From: Actinomyces sp. Marseille-P3109
Lineage (GTDB): Bacteria > Actinomycetota > Actinomycetes > Actinomycetales > Actinomycetaceae
NCBI RefSeq assembly: GCF_900323545.1
Contig: NZ_OOHN01000008.1
Coordinates: 2,558,460 to 2,622,459 of the forward strand
Direction: 5' to 3'
Length of the DNA: 64,000 nucleotides
The position numbers and the translations under genes are program-made. The notes beneath the pieces were generated by a model, which was given only the letters and a program-made list of their open reading frames with translations, ran no database searches and was not told the DNA's origin. Positions 1 to 7,881 of the stretch are shown piece after piece (positions within the stretch are counted from its first letter, which is position 1; each line of letters starts with the position of its first letter).

Positions 1-249
1 CTCGCCACCGCCGGCCTGGACGAGGTTCCCGGCGGCACGCTCTACCCAGCCCTCATGCGACTGGAGAAGCGCGGCCTCGTCGCCGTCTCCTGGCGCCCCT
101 CCACCTCCGGCCCCGCCCGCAAGTACTACGAGCTGACCGACGCCGGACGCACCGAGCTCGCCGCACGCCAGGCTGAGTGGCGAACCTTCTCCACGGCGGT
201 CGGCGGTCTCATCGAGGGTCGGATCGCCCAGGCGGAGGCCCCCTCGTGA
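1..249 (+). CDS. PadR-family transcriptional regulator (C-terminal part)
   Basis: The reading frame is already open at base 1, so the N-terminus lies outside the window. The visible part begins with the end of a winged-helix recognition unit. The segment GGTLYPALMRLEKRGLV, followed by RKYYELTDAGR, is the hallmark PadR wing. PadR proteins are usually repressors of a neighbouring transporter. That fits here, because the stop codon overlaps the GTG start of an ABC ATPase gene, which suggests translational coupling and autoregulation of the three-gene operon. The fold is clear; the ligand is unknown. Confidence 0.85.
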   Translation, partial: LATAGLDEVPGGTLYPALMRLEKRGLVAVSWRPSTSGPARKYYELTDAGRTELAARQAEWRTFSTAVGGLIEGRIAQAEAPS

Positions 250-1289
250 GCCGATCCGAGGAAGCCGGCGGCCCGACGCCGAACGCGACAGCCGACTGGT
301 ACCGAGGCTTCCAGGCGGAGCTCGCCACTCGCGGCCTGCCGGCCTCCGAGGTCGTGCGCACCGTCGCCTCGACCCGCGCCGAGGCGGAGGCGGCCGGCCT
401 ACCACCCGGAGATCTGTACGGCCCGGCGGTCCTCTACGCCCGGGAAGTCGCCTCCGCCCTACGGGACTATCAGGCAACGGCGTCCGTCCCGGCCGGGCTC
501 GCTACCGGCAACATCGACGACGTCGGTGCGGCCGGCCTCACCGACGTCGTCGATCGGGACGACCCAGTCGATACCGTCAGGCGGGAACCAGCCTCAGCCG
601 CCACCCCGATCAGCACAGCTCAGTCCAAGGGGCCCGTCGTGCTGCACCTGACGAACATATCCGCGCGTCTCGGTCGCCGCACGGTTCTGTCGGGCATCAA
701 CCTCACCGTCCACCGGGGCGAGGTCGTCGCCGTCGTCGGAGCCAACGGCGCCGGCAAGTCGACCCTGCTTCAGGTCTGCGCGGGCCTGCTGTGCGCGAGC
801 GGCGGGAGCATCGAGAGGACGCCGCACTTCGGCTACGCGCCCCAGCTCGACTCCCTGGCACCGCTGCTGACGGTCGATGAGCACCTTCGACTCTTCGGGG
901 CGGCGCGCGGCATGCGGCGGGGCCGCTCCATCTCAACGGGTCACCGGCTCCTGACCCGCCTGGGCTGGACCGCCCGCGGGGACCAGACCGCCGGAACGCT
1001 CTCCGGAGGAACCCAGCAGAAGCTCAACGTCGCCCTCGCCCAGCTCGACGCGCCCGATCTGCTCCTGCTGGACGAGCCCTACCAGGGCTTGGACACCCTG
1101 GCCTACGAGGACCTGTGGGCCCTCATCTCCTCGTGGCGCGCCTCAGGCGCGGGCGTCCTGCTCGTCACCCACCTGCTGCGCGACGTCGACCTCGTCGACC
1201 GCGTCGTCGAGCTGCCGGCCCCTCGGGACAGCGCCCGCCGGACGCCCCCATGGACACCACACCTGCCTCAGCGGAAGGAGCCCGCATGA
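246..1289 (+). CDS. ABC transporter ATP-binding protein with N-terminal helical extension
   Basis: ATPase subunit of an ABC-2 type exporter. The start is taken as GTG 246, which overlaps the PadR stop (GTGA); this gives 347 residues. Residues from about 135 carry a complete nucleotide-binding domain: Walker A GANGAGKST near residue 165, signature LSGGTQQKLN, Walker B DLLLLDEP, and a switch histidine in LLVTHLL. The first roughly 110 residues are not part of a normal ATPase. They contain a helical segment (WYRGFQAELATRGLPASEVV, then an acidic and alanine-rich helix) resembling the HAAS-type adaptor domains that often follow PadR regulators. That domain assignment is inference. The gene overlaps the next one (ATGA), so PadR, ATPase and permease form one operon. 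Confidence 0.85.
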   Translation: MSRSEEAGGPTPNATADWYRGFQAELATRGLPASEVVRTVASTRAEAEAAGLPPGDLYGPAVLYAREVASALRDYQATASVPAGLATGNIDDVGAAGLTDVVDRDDPVDTVRREPASAATPISTAQSKGPVVLHLTNISARLGRRTVLSGINLTVHRGEVVAVVGANGAGKSTLLQVCAGLLCASGGSIERTPHFGYAPQLDSLAPLLTVDEHLRLFGAARGMRRGRSISTGHRLLTRLGWTARGDQTAGTLSGGTQQKLNVALAQLDAPDLLLLDEPYQGLDTLAYEDLWALISSWRASGAGVLLVTHLLRDVDLVDRVVELPAPRDSARRTPPWTPHLPQRKEPA

Positions 1290-2080
1290 GCACCCCACCT
1301 CCTCACCCACCCGCTTCACTGGCCACGCCGTCCCACGACGAGGGCACCAGACTTGGGCCGACGGCGGCGACCACGGCCCTCGTCGCCCTCATCACCCTGC
1401 GCGAGCTCGCCCGACGGCGCGGTGCCCTCGCGCTGGCGACCCTCCTGCCGCTGACCTTCTACCTGGTCCGCCTGGAGGTGCACTGGACCGCCATCCGGCT
1501 CCTGTCGATCGGCCTGGGGTGGGCGACGGCGACGCTGGCACTGTTCACGCAGGTCTCGTCCCGGTCGGTGGACCGCCGTCTGACCGTGAGCGGGGCGCCG
1601 CCCGCTGCGCTGCTCCTGGGCAGATACCTCGCCGTTCTTGGCCTGGGGTGGACCATCGGGCTGCTCTACACCGGGCTCGTGCTGGCCACGATCGGCGACG
1701 AGCTGACCCGCCCGGGCGCGGTGCCGGTCATGCTGCTGCTGACGGCCACCGTCGCCACTCCCCTGGGCTCGCTGGCGGCCGCCCTGGTTCCACGGGACCT
1801 GGAGGGTGCGCTCCTGCTGCTGTCGGTCATGGCGGTCCAGGTCCTCGTCGACCCCTCTGAGGGCTGGACCCGCGTCCTGCCGCTGTGGTCGACCCGGGAG
1901 CTCGCCAGCGTCGTCGTGGAGAGCCTGGGGCCGGACGCCGGCGCCTATCTGCACCGGGGGCTGGCTCACGGGGCAGGAACGGCCCTCCTGCTGACGGCGG
2001 CGAGCTGGGCCGTGGGCGCGCTGCGCCTGCGCACGGTCAGCCTCCCGGCTCCCGACGGCGCCCGACCGGCCTACTCGTAG
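1286..2080 (+). CDS. ABC-2 type transporter permease
   Basis: 264-residue integral membrane partner of the upstream ATPase. The start is ATG 1286, which overlaps the ATPase stop and follows a GGAAGGAG ribosome site. The first 35 residues are Pro/Thr-rich and polar. About six hydrophobic segments follow, for example GALALATLLPLTFYLV, LLLTATVATPLGSLAAALV and GTALLLTAASWAVGAL. This is the size and pattern of ABC-2 permeases that export drugs, lipids or bacteriocins. No substrate can be read from the sequence. The last 10 bases overlap the end of dnaB, which is convergent. Confidence 0.75.
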   Translation: MSTPPPHPPASLATPSHDEGTRLGPTAATTALVALITLRELARRRGALALATLLPLTFYLVRLEVHWTAIRLLSIGLGWATATLALFTQVSSRSVDRRLTVSGAPPAALLLGRYLAVLGLGWTIGLLYTGLVLATIGDELTRPGAVPVMLLLTATVATPLGSLAAALVPRDLEGALLLLSVMAVQVLVDPSEGWTRVLPLWSTRELASVVVESLGPDAGAYLHRGLAHGAGTALLLTAASWAVGALRLRTVSLPAPDGARPAYS

Positions 2081-3495
2081 GCGGGCTCGGGGGTGACGTC
2101 GCGCGCCATGTTGGCGAAGCGCGACACATGCCCTTGGAAGGCCACCGGGATGGTGCGGGTCTGCCCGTTGCGGTGCTTGGCCACGATGATGTCGGCCTCG
2201 CCGGGGCGCTCCTCGTTGTTGTAGTACTCCGGGCGGTGCAGCAGGATGATGATGTCGGCATCCTGCTCCAGGGAGCCGGACTCGCGCAGGTCGCTCATCT
2301 GGGGCTTGTTGCCGGTGCGCTGCTCGGGACCGCGGTTGAGCTGGGCGACGGCGATGACCGGGATCTCCAGCTCCTTGGCCAGCAGCTTGAGGGACCGGGA
2401 GAACTCGGAGACCTCCTGCTGGCGCGACTCGACCCGCTTTCCCGAGCTCATGAGCTGGAGGTAGTCGATGACCATGAGCCCCAGGTTGTGCTGCTGCTTC
2501 ATGCGCAGCGCCTTGGAGCGGATCTCCGGCATCGTGAGGTTGGGCGAGTCGTCGATGAACAGGGGCGCGTTGGAGACGGGGTTGTAGGCCACGGCGACGT
2601 CGGTCCAGTCCCGGTCCTCCATCTGGCGCGAGCCGCGCAGCTTGTTCATGTCCACGCTGGACTCGGCGGCCAGGATGCGCATCATGAGCTCCATGCGCCC
2701 CATCTCCAGGGAGAAGTAGCAGCTGGTGATGCCGTGGTGGATGGAGGCCGAGCGGCAGAAGTCGACGGCGAGCGTGGACTTACCCATGGCGGGGCGCGCG
2801 GCCACGATGATCATCTGGCCGGGGTGGAGCCCGCCGGTGAGCTCGTCGAGCTCGATGAAGTCGGTGGGCACACCGGTCAGCGCCCCGTTGTCGCGGTTCT
2901 GGGCGGCCTCAATCTCAAGGTTGGCTTCACCCAGGAGCTCGGAGACGGCGACGTAGTCCTCCTTCTCGCCGTCGTGGTGGGCCACCGAGTAGACCTCGGC
3001 CTCGGCCAGGGTGACGAGCTCGGCGATGTCCCCGGCGTCGGTGGAGTACCCGAGCTGGGTGATGCGGGTGCCGGCCTGGACCAGGCCGCGCATGAGCGCC
3101 TTGTCCTTGACGATGCGTGCGTAGTAGCCGGCGTTGGCTGCGGTGGGGACGGTGGCCATGAGGGAGGCCAGGTAGGGGGCGCCGCCGATGCGCTCGAGCT
3201 CGCCGCGCCGGGAGAGCTCGTCGGCCACGATGAGCGGGTCGGCGGGCTCGGAGCGGTTGTAGACCTCGACGATGGCGTCGAAGATCGACTCGTGGGCCGA
3301 GCGGTAGAACTCCGGGCCGCGCAGGACGTCGATGACGTCGGTGATGGCCTCCTTGCTCAGCAGCATGCCGCCCAGCGTGGCCATCTCGGCCTCGAGGTCC
3401 TGGGGCGGGAGGCGGTCGAAGGCGGAGCTGTCGGTGCGGACGCTTCCGCCGCCGGCGCCGTCTGAGCCGGCCTGTCCGCCCATGCCGTTGTCCAT
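2071..3495 (-). CDS. dnaB: Replicative DNA helicase DnaB
   Basis: Hexameric 5'-3' helicase that unwinds DNA at the fork. The N-terminal collar domain begins at DRLPPQDLEAEMATLGGMLL, followed by a linker and the RecA-like motor. Visible motifs are Walker A ARPAMGKST, SLEMGRMELMMRI, the Walker B region LMVIDYLQLM, and SDLRESGSLEQDADII near the end. No intein is present, although dnaB is a common intein site in actinobacteria. ATG 3495 is preferred because GGAAGGTGG precedes it; an in-frame GTG at 3531 would add 12 residues. The usual actinobacterial neighbour rplI is nearby, but a MATE exporter gene separates them. Confidence 0.97.
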   Translation of the reverse strand: MDNGMGGQAGSDGAGGGSVRTDSSAFDRLPPQDLEAEMATLGGMLLSKEAITDVIDVLRGPEFYRSAHESIFDAIVEVYNRSEPADPLIVADELSRRGELERIGGAPYLASLMATVPTAANAGYYARIVKDKALMRGLVQAGTRITQLGYSTDAGDIAELVTLAEAEVYSVAHHDGEKEDYVAVSELLGEANLEIEAAQNRDNGALTGVPTDFIELDELTGGLHPGQMIIVAARPAMGKSTLAVDFCRSASIHHGITSCYFSLEMGRMELMMRILAAESSVDMNKLRGSRQMEDRDWTDVAVAYNPVSNAPLFIDDSPNLTMPEIRSKALRMKQQHNLGLMVIDYLQLMSSGKRVESRQQEVSEFSRSLKLLAKELEIPVIAVAQLNRGPEQRTGNKPQMSDLRESGSLEQDADIIILLHRPEYYNNEERPGEADIIVAKHRNGQTRTIPVAFQGHVSRFANMARDVTPEPAYE

Positions 3496-4305
3496 CCCGG
3501 CCACCTTCCGCACTGTCACGCCGGTTGGCACCGGCCCGTCCTACCGCTCCCGACGACGTCGTCCCCCGCCAGGAAGACGCTCGCCCGCATGAAGCGCGCG
3601 CGTGACCATAACGCCATCGGGGAGGCCTCGCAAACTCTCAAGTTCGCCGATGCTGGGGATATCCGCACCCCTCCTGTGGGAAGACCCCCGAAGCCTGGGG
3701 ACAGAGGTGGATACGCTGTGGACACAGGTGTGTGCATGTGGTGCGACCGTTCCAACGGTAGACAACTTTTCGTTGATATAACAGCGATTCACGAGTTCAG
3801 ACTTCCTATAGGTACTTCCCACGACATCACAATGTGATCTGTGGACAAGTGGGTAAACCTGTGGACAAACGTCACGTTCGACTTGAGGTCCACGCCGTTT
3901 GTGGTTCTCCTACAGGGTGGTCCGCGCCAGTTATCCCCAGACCCCGTCATCTCAGTCAGACACCGGCCCCATCAGGCATATCTTCAGCAACTATTCAGCC
4001 TTCCAGTACTTTCCTTGAGGAGGAATAGTTGTGCGATCCTCCAGGACAATCAGGGGGCTCAGTCGGTTCGGTCGCGTCCACGACCCGTCCCTTTGTCCTC
4101 ATCCTCATCCTCAACCTGATCCTCAACCTGGCCGTGAGGACGGCCTCAGCACAGGCGTATTCGGTGCTCGATCCCGGCTGTCACGTGCACCGACGCGTGA
4201 CGGCGGCAGGCGCCACCGAGCAGGCCCCGTGCGGCCTCCACCCCCACGTGCTCGAGCTGCGCCGGAGCCCTGCCGATGCTCTTATGCGGCCCGCCCTGGT
4301 CCACA
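3496..4305. other. Gene-free spacer between divergent dnaB and the MATE gene
   Basis: About 800 bases with no convincing gene. The first half (3700-3940) is AT-richer and holds DnaA-box-like sequences, listed separately. The second half contains a strong ribosome-site look-alike (GAGGAGGAAT, 4017-4026) followed by TTG/GTG codons and a hydrophobic stretch in one frame, but that frame runs into the MATE gene and is not accepted as a gene. Promoters for the two divergent genes must lie here; none is clear enough to call. Confidence 0.6.
3718..3939. promoter_or_regulatory. Cluster of DnaA-box-like sites upstream of dnaB
   Basis: TGTGGACAA, the complement of TTGTCCACA (an actinobacterial DnaA box), occurs exactly at 3840-3848 and 3860-3868, 20 bases apart and in the same orientation. 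TGTGGACAC (one mismatch) is at 3718-3726 and TTATCCCCA (one mismatch to TTATCCACA) is at 3931-3939. Such density is not expected by chance in GC-rich DNA. The position ahead of dnaB suggests DnaA control of dnaB or titration of DnaA; both roles are inference. Confidence 0.5.
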
Positions 4306-5751
4306 ATGGAGGCCGTGCCCGAAGCCAGCAGCCCCGCCTCCCCCGGTCTCAACCGCCAGGTCCTGTCCCTGGCCCTGCCCGCCCTGGGGGCGCTGATCGC
4401 CGAACCGCTCTTCGTGCTGGCGGACTCGTCGATGGTTGGCCACCTCGGTGCGGTGAGCCTGGCCGGTCTGTCCCTGGCCTCGACGATCCTGACGACGACG
4501 GTGGGCCTGTTCGTCTTCCTGGCCTACGCCACCACGGCCACGACGGCGCGTCTGTTCGGGGCGGGACGGCGCGGGGAGGGGCTGTGCGCCGGCGTCGACG
4601 GGATATGGCTGGCGCTCCTGCTGGGTCTGGGGGCGGGGGCCCTCCTGGGGCTGACCGCCCCCTGGCTGACTGAGGCGATGGGCGCCCACGGCCCCGTGGC
4701 GCAGGCCGCTGTCGCCTACCTGCGCGCCTCATGCCCGGGGCTGCCGGGCATGTTCGTGGTCCTGGCTGCCACCGGCGTGCTGCGTGGCCTTCTGGACACG
4801 CGCACGCCCTTCGTCGTGGCCACCGCCGGGGCGGTCCTCAACGTCGTCGTCAACGCGATCCTGCTGTACGGGGTCGGGATGGGGATTGCGGGCTCCGGCA
4901 CCGGCACCGCGATCGCGCAGACGGCCATGGCGCTGGCGCTGGCCCTCCCGATCATCCGGGAGGCCCGGGCTGCCGGCGTGAGCCTGCTCCCCCACCGCGC
5001 GGGCCTGCGAGCGTCCCTGGGCAGTGGCACGCCGCTGCTCATCCGCTCACTGAGTCTGCGCGTGGCGATCCTGGCGACCGTGTGGGCGGCGACGGCGCTC
5101 GGAGAGGTACCCCTGGCCGCCCACCAGGTGGTCAACGCCCTGTGGACCTTTGCGGCCTTCGCCCTGGACGCGCTGGCCGTGGCGGCGCAGGCGCTCATCG
5201 GCACCGCCCTGGGGCAGGCGCAGAGAGCCGGTGCCGCTGCCACCAACGCTGAGGCCGGCCTCACGGCCGACACTGCGGCCGACAGCGACACTGATACTCG
5301 GACCGCCTCAGCCACGGCGGGCTGGTCCATTGAGGAGCTCCTGCGGCGGATGCTGGTCTGGGGCGCCGGAACCGGCGTGCTCATCGGGATGCTCATGGCA
5401 GCGGGCGCTGCCTGGCTGCCGCGCGCCTTCACCTCGGACGCGGGCGTCATCGCGGCCGCAACGCCCACCCTCCTGGTGGCGGCGAGCGCACTGCCGCTGG
5501 CCGGGGTCGTCTACCTGCTCGACGGCGTTCTCATGGGTGCCGGCGACGGCCGATACCTGGCGTGGGCGGGTCTGATGACACTGGTGCCCTATGTCCCCCT
5601 GGCGCTCCTGGTCGGCAGCGACGCGCTTCCGGCGAGTTCAGGCTCGACGTCGGGGCTCGTCCAGCTGTGGATCGCCTTCGCGTGGGTCTTCATGGCCGCC
5701 CGCGGCGCCACCACCTACCTGCGCGCCCGCGGTACCGCCTGGCGCCACTGA
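4306..5751 (+). CDS. MATE-family efflux transporter (DinF-like)
   Basis: 481-residue polytopic membrane protein of the multidrug and toxin extrusion family, which exports organic cations using a Na+ or H+ gradient. Twelve hydrophobic segments can be followed. The two MATE halves begin at VLSLALPALGALIAEPLFVLADSSMVGHLG and, after a polar loop, at IRSLSLRVAILATVWAATALG. LAGLSLASTI and LLYGVGMGIAGSGTGTA are family-typical. A roughly 35-residue Ala/Thr/Asp-rich insertion lies between the halves (near residues 310-345). ATG 4306 is chosen because the family's N-terminus begins just after it; an upstream ATG at 4276 is possible. The substrate is unknown. Confidence 0.85.
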   Translation: MEAVPEASSPASPGLNRQVLSLALPALGALIAEPLFVLADSSMVGHLGAVSLAGLSLASTILTTTVGLFVFLAYATTATTARLFGAGRRGEGLCAGVDGIWLALLLGLGAGALLGLTAPWLTEAMGAHGPVAQAAVAYLRASCPGLPGMFVVLAATGVLRGLLDTRTPFVVATAGAVLNVVVNAILLYGVGMGIAGSGTGTAIAQTAMALALALPIIREARAAGVSLLPHRAGLRASLGSGTPLLIRSLSLRVAILATVWAATALGEVPLAAHQVVNALWTFAAFALDALAVAAQALIGTALGQAQRAGAAATNAEAGLTADTAADSDTDTRTASATAGWSIEELLRRMLVWGAGTGVLIGMLMAAGAAWLPRAFTSDAGVIAAATPTLLVAASALPLAGVVYLLDGVLMGAGDGRYLAWAGLMTLVPYVPLALLVGSDALPASSGSTSGLVQLWIAFAWVFMAARGATTYLRARGTAWRH

Positions 5752-5774
5752 TGTTCCACCGAGACCGACAGATT

Positions 5775-5811
5775 TCGCGTACCCCTACGGTTTTTCTGTA
5801 GGGGTACGCGA
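5775..5811. terminator. Perfect 14-bp palindrome after the MATE gene
   Basis: TCGCGTACCCCTAC (5775-5788) and its exact complement (5798-5811) flank a 9-base loop containing five T residues. It lies 23 bases after the MATE stop and before the convergent rplI gene. It may be the MATE terminator, although the T run is in the loop and not after the stem, which is odd. A dispersed palindromic repeat is the alternative. Confidence 0.5.
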
Positions 5812-5848
5812 GAAATGCCCGGCTCGACGGGAGCGGCTACGAACACGA

Positions 5849-5895
5849 CGTCGTCGGGCCGGGTACCTCCCGAAAGGAGGCCCGGCCCGACGACG
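5849..5895 (-). terminator. Terminator of the rpsF-ssb-rpsR-rplI operon
   Basis: A 15-bp stem CGTCGTCGGGCCGGG (5849-5863) pairs with 5881-5895. An inner CCTCC/GGAGG stem closes on a CGAAA loop. It lies 17 bases past the rplI stop. There is no T tract, as is common for GC-rich actinobacterial terminators. Confidence 0.7.
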
Positions 5896-5911
5896 GCAGG
5901 ATGCCCGGCGC

Positions 5912-6367
5912 TCAGCGAGCGGGGACGACGTTGACCTCGAGAGGGGCCACGACGTCGGCGTGCAGGCGCACGGAGGCGCTGTGGCGGCCGGTCGACTTGA
6001 TCGGCGGCACGACCTGGATCTTGCGGCGGTCGACGGCGGGGCCGCCGGCGGCCTTGACGGCGTCGGCCAGGGTCGCGGTGGTCACGGCGCCGAAGAGGCG
6101 GCCGTTGTCACCGGCGGTGGCGGAGACGGTGACGACGTTCTCCTGCAGCCAGGCCCGCGCGGTCTGGGCGTGCTCGAGGGACTCGATGGAGCGCTTGCGG
6201 CGCGCCTCGGTCATCTGGTCGATCTGGCGCTGGGCGCCCTTGGTCCACGGGGTGGCGAGCTTGCGGGGCAGGAGGTAGTTACGGGCGTAGCCGTCCTTGA
6301 CCTCCACGACCTCGCCGGCGGAGCCGAGGTGGGAGACGTCGTGCGTGAGGATGAGCTTGGTGGTCAT
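5912..6367 (-). CDS. rplI: 50S ribosomal protein L9
   Basis: 151 residues, the normal length. The N-terminal rRNA-binding domain contains the L9 signature GEVVEVKDGYARNYLLPRKLA. A long connecting helix and the C-terminal domain (LFGAVTTATLADAV) follow. It is the last gene of the conserved rpsF-ssb-rpsR-rplI operon, 15 bases after rpsR, with a GGAGGCACGC ribosome site just ahead of the ATG. Confidence 0.98.
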   Translation of the reverse strand: MTTKLILTHDVSHLGSAGEVVEVKDGYARNYLLPRKLATPWTKGAQRQIDQMTEARRKRSIESLEHAQTARAWLQENVVTVSATAGDNGRLFGAVTTATLADAVKAAGGPAVDRRKIQVVPPIKSTGRHSASVRLHADVVAPLEVNVVPAR

Positions 6368-6382
6368 TGCGCGTGCCTCCGA

Positions 6383-6619
6383 TCAGCGAGCCGAGCTCGA
6401 GTAGGGCAGCAGAGCCATCTCGCGGGCGTTCTTCACGGCCTTGGCGATCTTGCGCTGCTCCTGGACGGAGACGCCGGTGACGCGACGGGCGCGGATCTTG
6501 CCGCGGTCGGAGATGAACTTCCGCAGCGTGGCGGTGTCCTTGTAGTCGATGGTGCCGACCTTGATGGCCTTGACGGGGCTGACCTTCTTCTTCGGCTTGC
6601 GAAGTTGGGGCTTCGCCAT
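6383..6619 (-). CDS. rpsR: 30S ribosomal protein S18
   Basis: 78 residues with a basic N-terminus ([12 protein letters not shown]) and the S18 core [28 protein letters not shown] and [15 protein letters not shown]. It lacks the Cys-rich zinc pattern seen in some paralogous S18 copies. It sits between ssb and rplI and is preceded by AGGAGTACC. Confidence 0.97.
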   Translation of the reverse strand: MAKPQLRKPKKKVSPVKAIKVGTIDYKDTATLRKFISDRGKIRARRVTGVSVQEQRKIAKAVKNAREMALLPYSSSAR

Positions 6620-6705
6620 GGTGGTACTCCTTGGTCTGAGCGCCTGGGCGCTCTACGAGATGAAAAGTGTGTGGTGAAGGGAACGGGTCGACGTCGTGGC
6701 GACCT

Positions 6706-7302
6706 TTAGAACGGGGGCTCGTCACCGAAGGAGGTGGAGCCGCCCGTGGCCCACGGGTCGTCCGCGGCGCCGCCGGCGGGGGCGTTGTACCCGGACTGGC
6801 CCTGGCCGATGCCGCCACCGCCGTTGTAGCCGCCCTGCTGGGGGCCGCCCTGGTTGTATCCGCCCTGACCCTGACCGCCGAAGCCTCCGCCCTGGGGGCC
6901 GGCCTGGCCGCCCCCGAAGCCGCCCTGGCCGCCGCCTCGCGGCTGGCGGGTGACCTGGGCCTTGGCGTAGCGCAGGGAGGGGCCGATCTCATCGACCTGC
7001 ATCTCCACCACCGTGCGGTTCTCACCCTCACGGGTGGTGAAGGAGCGCTGGACCAGGCGGCCCTGGACGATGACGCGCGTGCCCTTGGTCAGCGACTCGG
7101 CCACGTTCTCCGCGGCGTCGCGCCAGATCGAGCAGCGCATGAACAGGGTCTCCCCGTCCTTCCACTCGCCGGCCTGGCGGTCGAAGGTTCGCGGCGTGGA
7201 GGCGACGGTGAAGGAGGCCACCGCTGCCCCGGAGGGCGTGAAGCGCATCTCGGGGTCCGCGGTGAGGTTCCCGACGATGGTGATGATGGTGTCTCCGGCC
7301 AT
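6706..7302 (-). CDS. ssb: Single-stranded DNA-binding protein
   Basis: 198 residues. The OB-fold occupies roughly residues 1-115 ([48 protein letters not shown]). A Gly/Gln/Tyr-rich disordered linker follows (GGQGGFGGG and similar), ending in the acidic tip GDEPPF that recruits repair and replication partners. It binds and protects single-stranded DNA as a tetramer. It lies between rpsF and rpsR, as in most bacteria. Confidence 0.97.
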   Translation of the reverse strand: MAGDTIITIVGNLTADPEMRFTPSGAAVASFTVASTPRTFDRQAGEWKDGETLFMRCSIWRDAAENVAESLTKGTRVIVQGRLVQRSFTTREGENRTVVEMQVDEIGPSLRYAKAQVTRQPRGGGQGGFGGGQAGPQGGGFGGQGQGGYNQGGPQQGGYNGGGGIGQGQSGYNAPAGGAADDPWATGGSTSFGDEPPF

Positions 7303-7329
7303 GGCGTTGTCTCCGTTCCCGGTAGAGGC

Positions 7330-7617
7330 TCAGGCCTCGGGACGCAGCAGCTTGGTGCGCAGAACGGTCTCGTTGAGGCCGAGCTGGCGGTCGAGCTCCT
7401 GGGCGATCTCGGGCGTGGTGGTCATGTCCACGACGGCGTAGAAGCCCTCGGACTTCTTCTTGATGTCGTAGGCCAGCCGGCGCTTGCCCCAGATGTCGAC
7501 CTTGTCCACGGTGCCCCCGTTGCTGGGGACGACCTGCAGCAGCTTCTCGAGCGTCGCGTTGGCGGTGCGCTCGTCCGTCTCGGGGTCGAGGATGATCATG
7601 ATCTCGTAGTGACGCAT
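7330..7617 (-). CDS. rpsF: 30S ribosomal protein S6
   Basis: 95 residues starting [16 protein letters not shown], the typical S6 N-terminus. Also visible are [19 protein letters not shown] and [12 protein letters not shown]. The ATG at 7617 is chosen because AGGAGGTGG lies just upstream; the frame stays open 12 codons further up without another good start. First gene of the rpsF-ssb-rpsR-rplI operon. S6 binds S18 in the small subunit platform. Confidence 0.97.
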   Translation of the reverse strand: MRHYEIMIILDPETDERTANATLEKLLQVVPSNGGTVDKVDIWGKRRLAYDIKKKSEGFYAVVDMTTTPEIAQELDRQLGLNETVLRTKLLRPEA

Positions 7618-7783
7618 GCTTGGTACCCACCTCCTCTGGTCTGTGGCGGTCACGGTCCTTCCGTGACAGGAGGGTGATGCGTGCGGCGCACCATCCGGCG
7701 GAAACAGGCTTCACTCCGCCTTCCGCCCGACGACGCAGCCAGATCGCCACATTACCGGACAACCCGTCGGCCCTGGAAGTCGA

Positions 7784-7831
7784 GACGGTGGGCCGACGAC
7801 GTGCCATGCAACACGTCGCCGGCCCACCGTC
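7784..7831 (-). terminator. Terminator of the class A PBP gene
   Basis: Twenty-base arms at 7784-7803 and 7812-7831 pair at 19 of 20 positions around an 8-base loop. The structure lies about 50 bases beyond the PBP stop codon and ahead of rpsF, so it would insulate the ribosomal operon. Confidence 0.7.
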
Positions 7832-7881
7832 AGGTTCGCGTTCGCGCCGGGAGGCGGGCGTCGGCTGTACCGGATCCTGGC

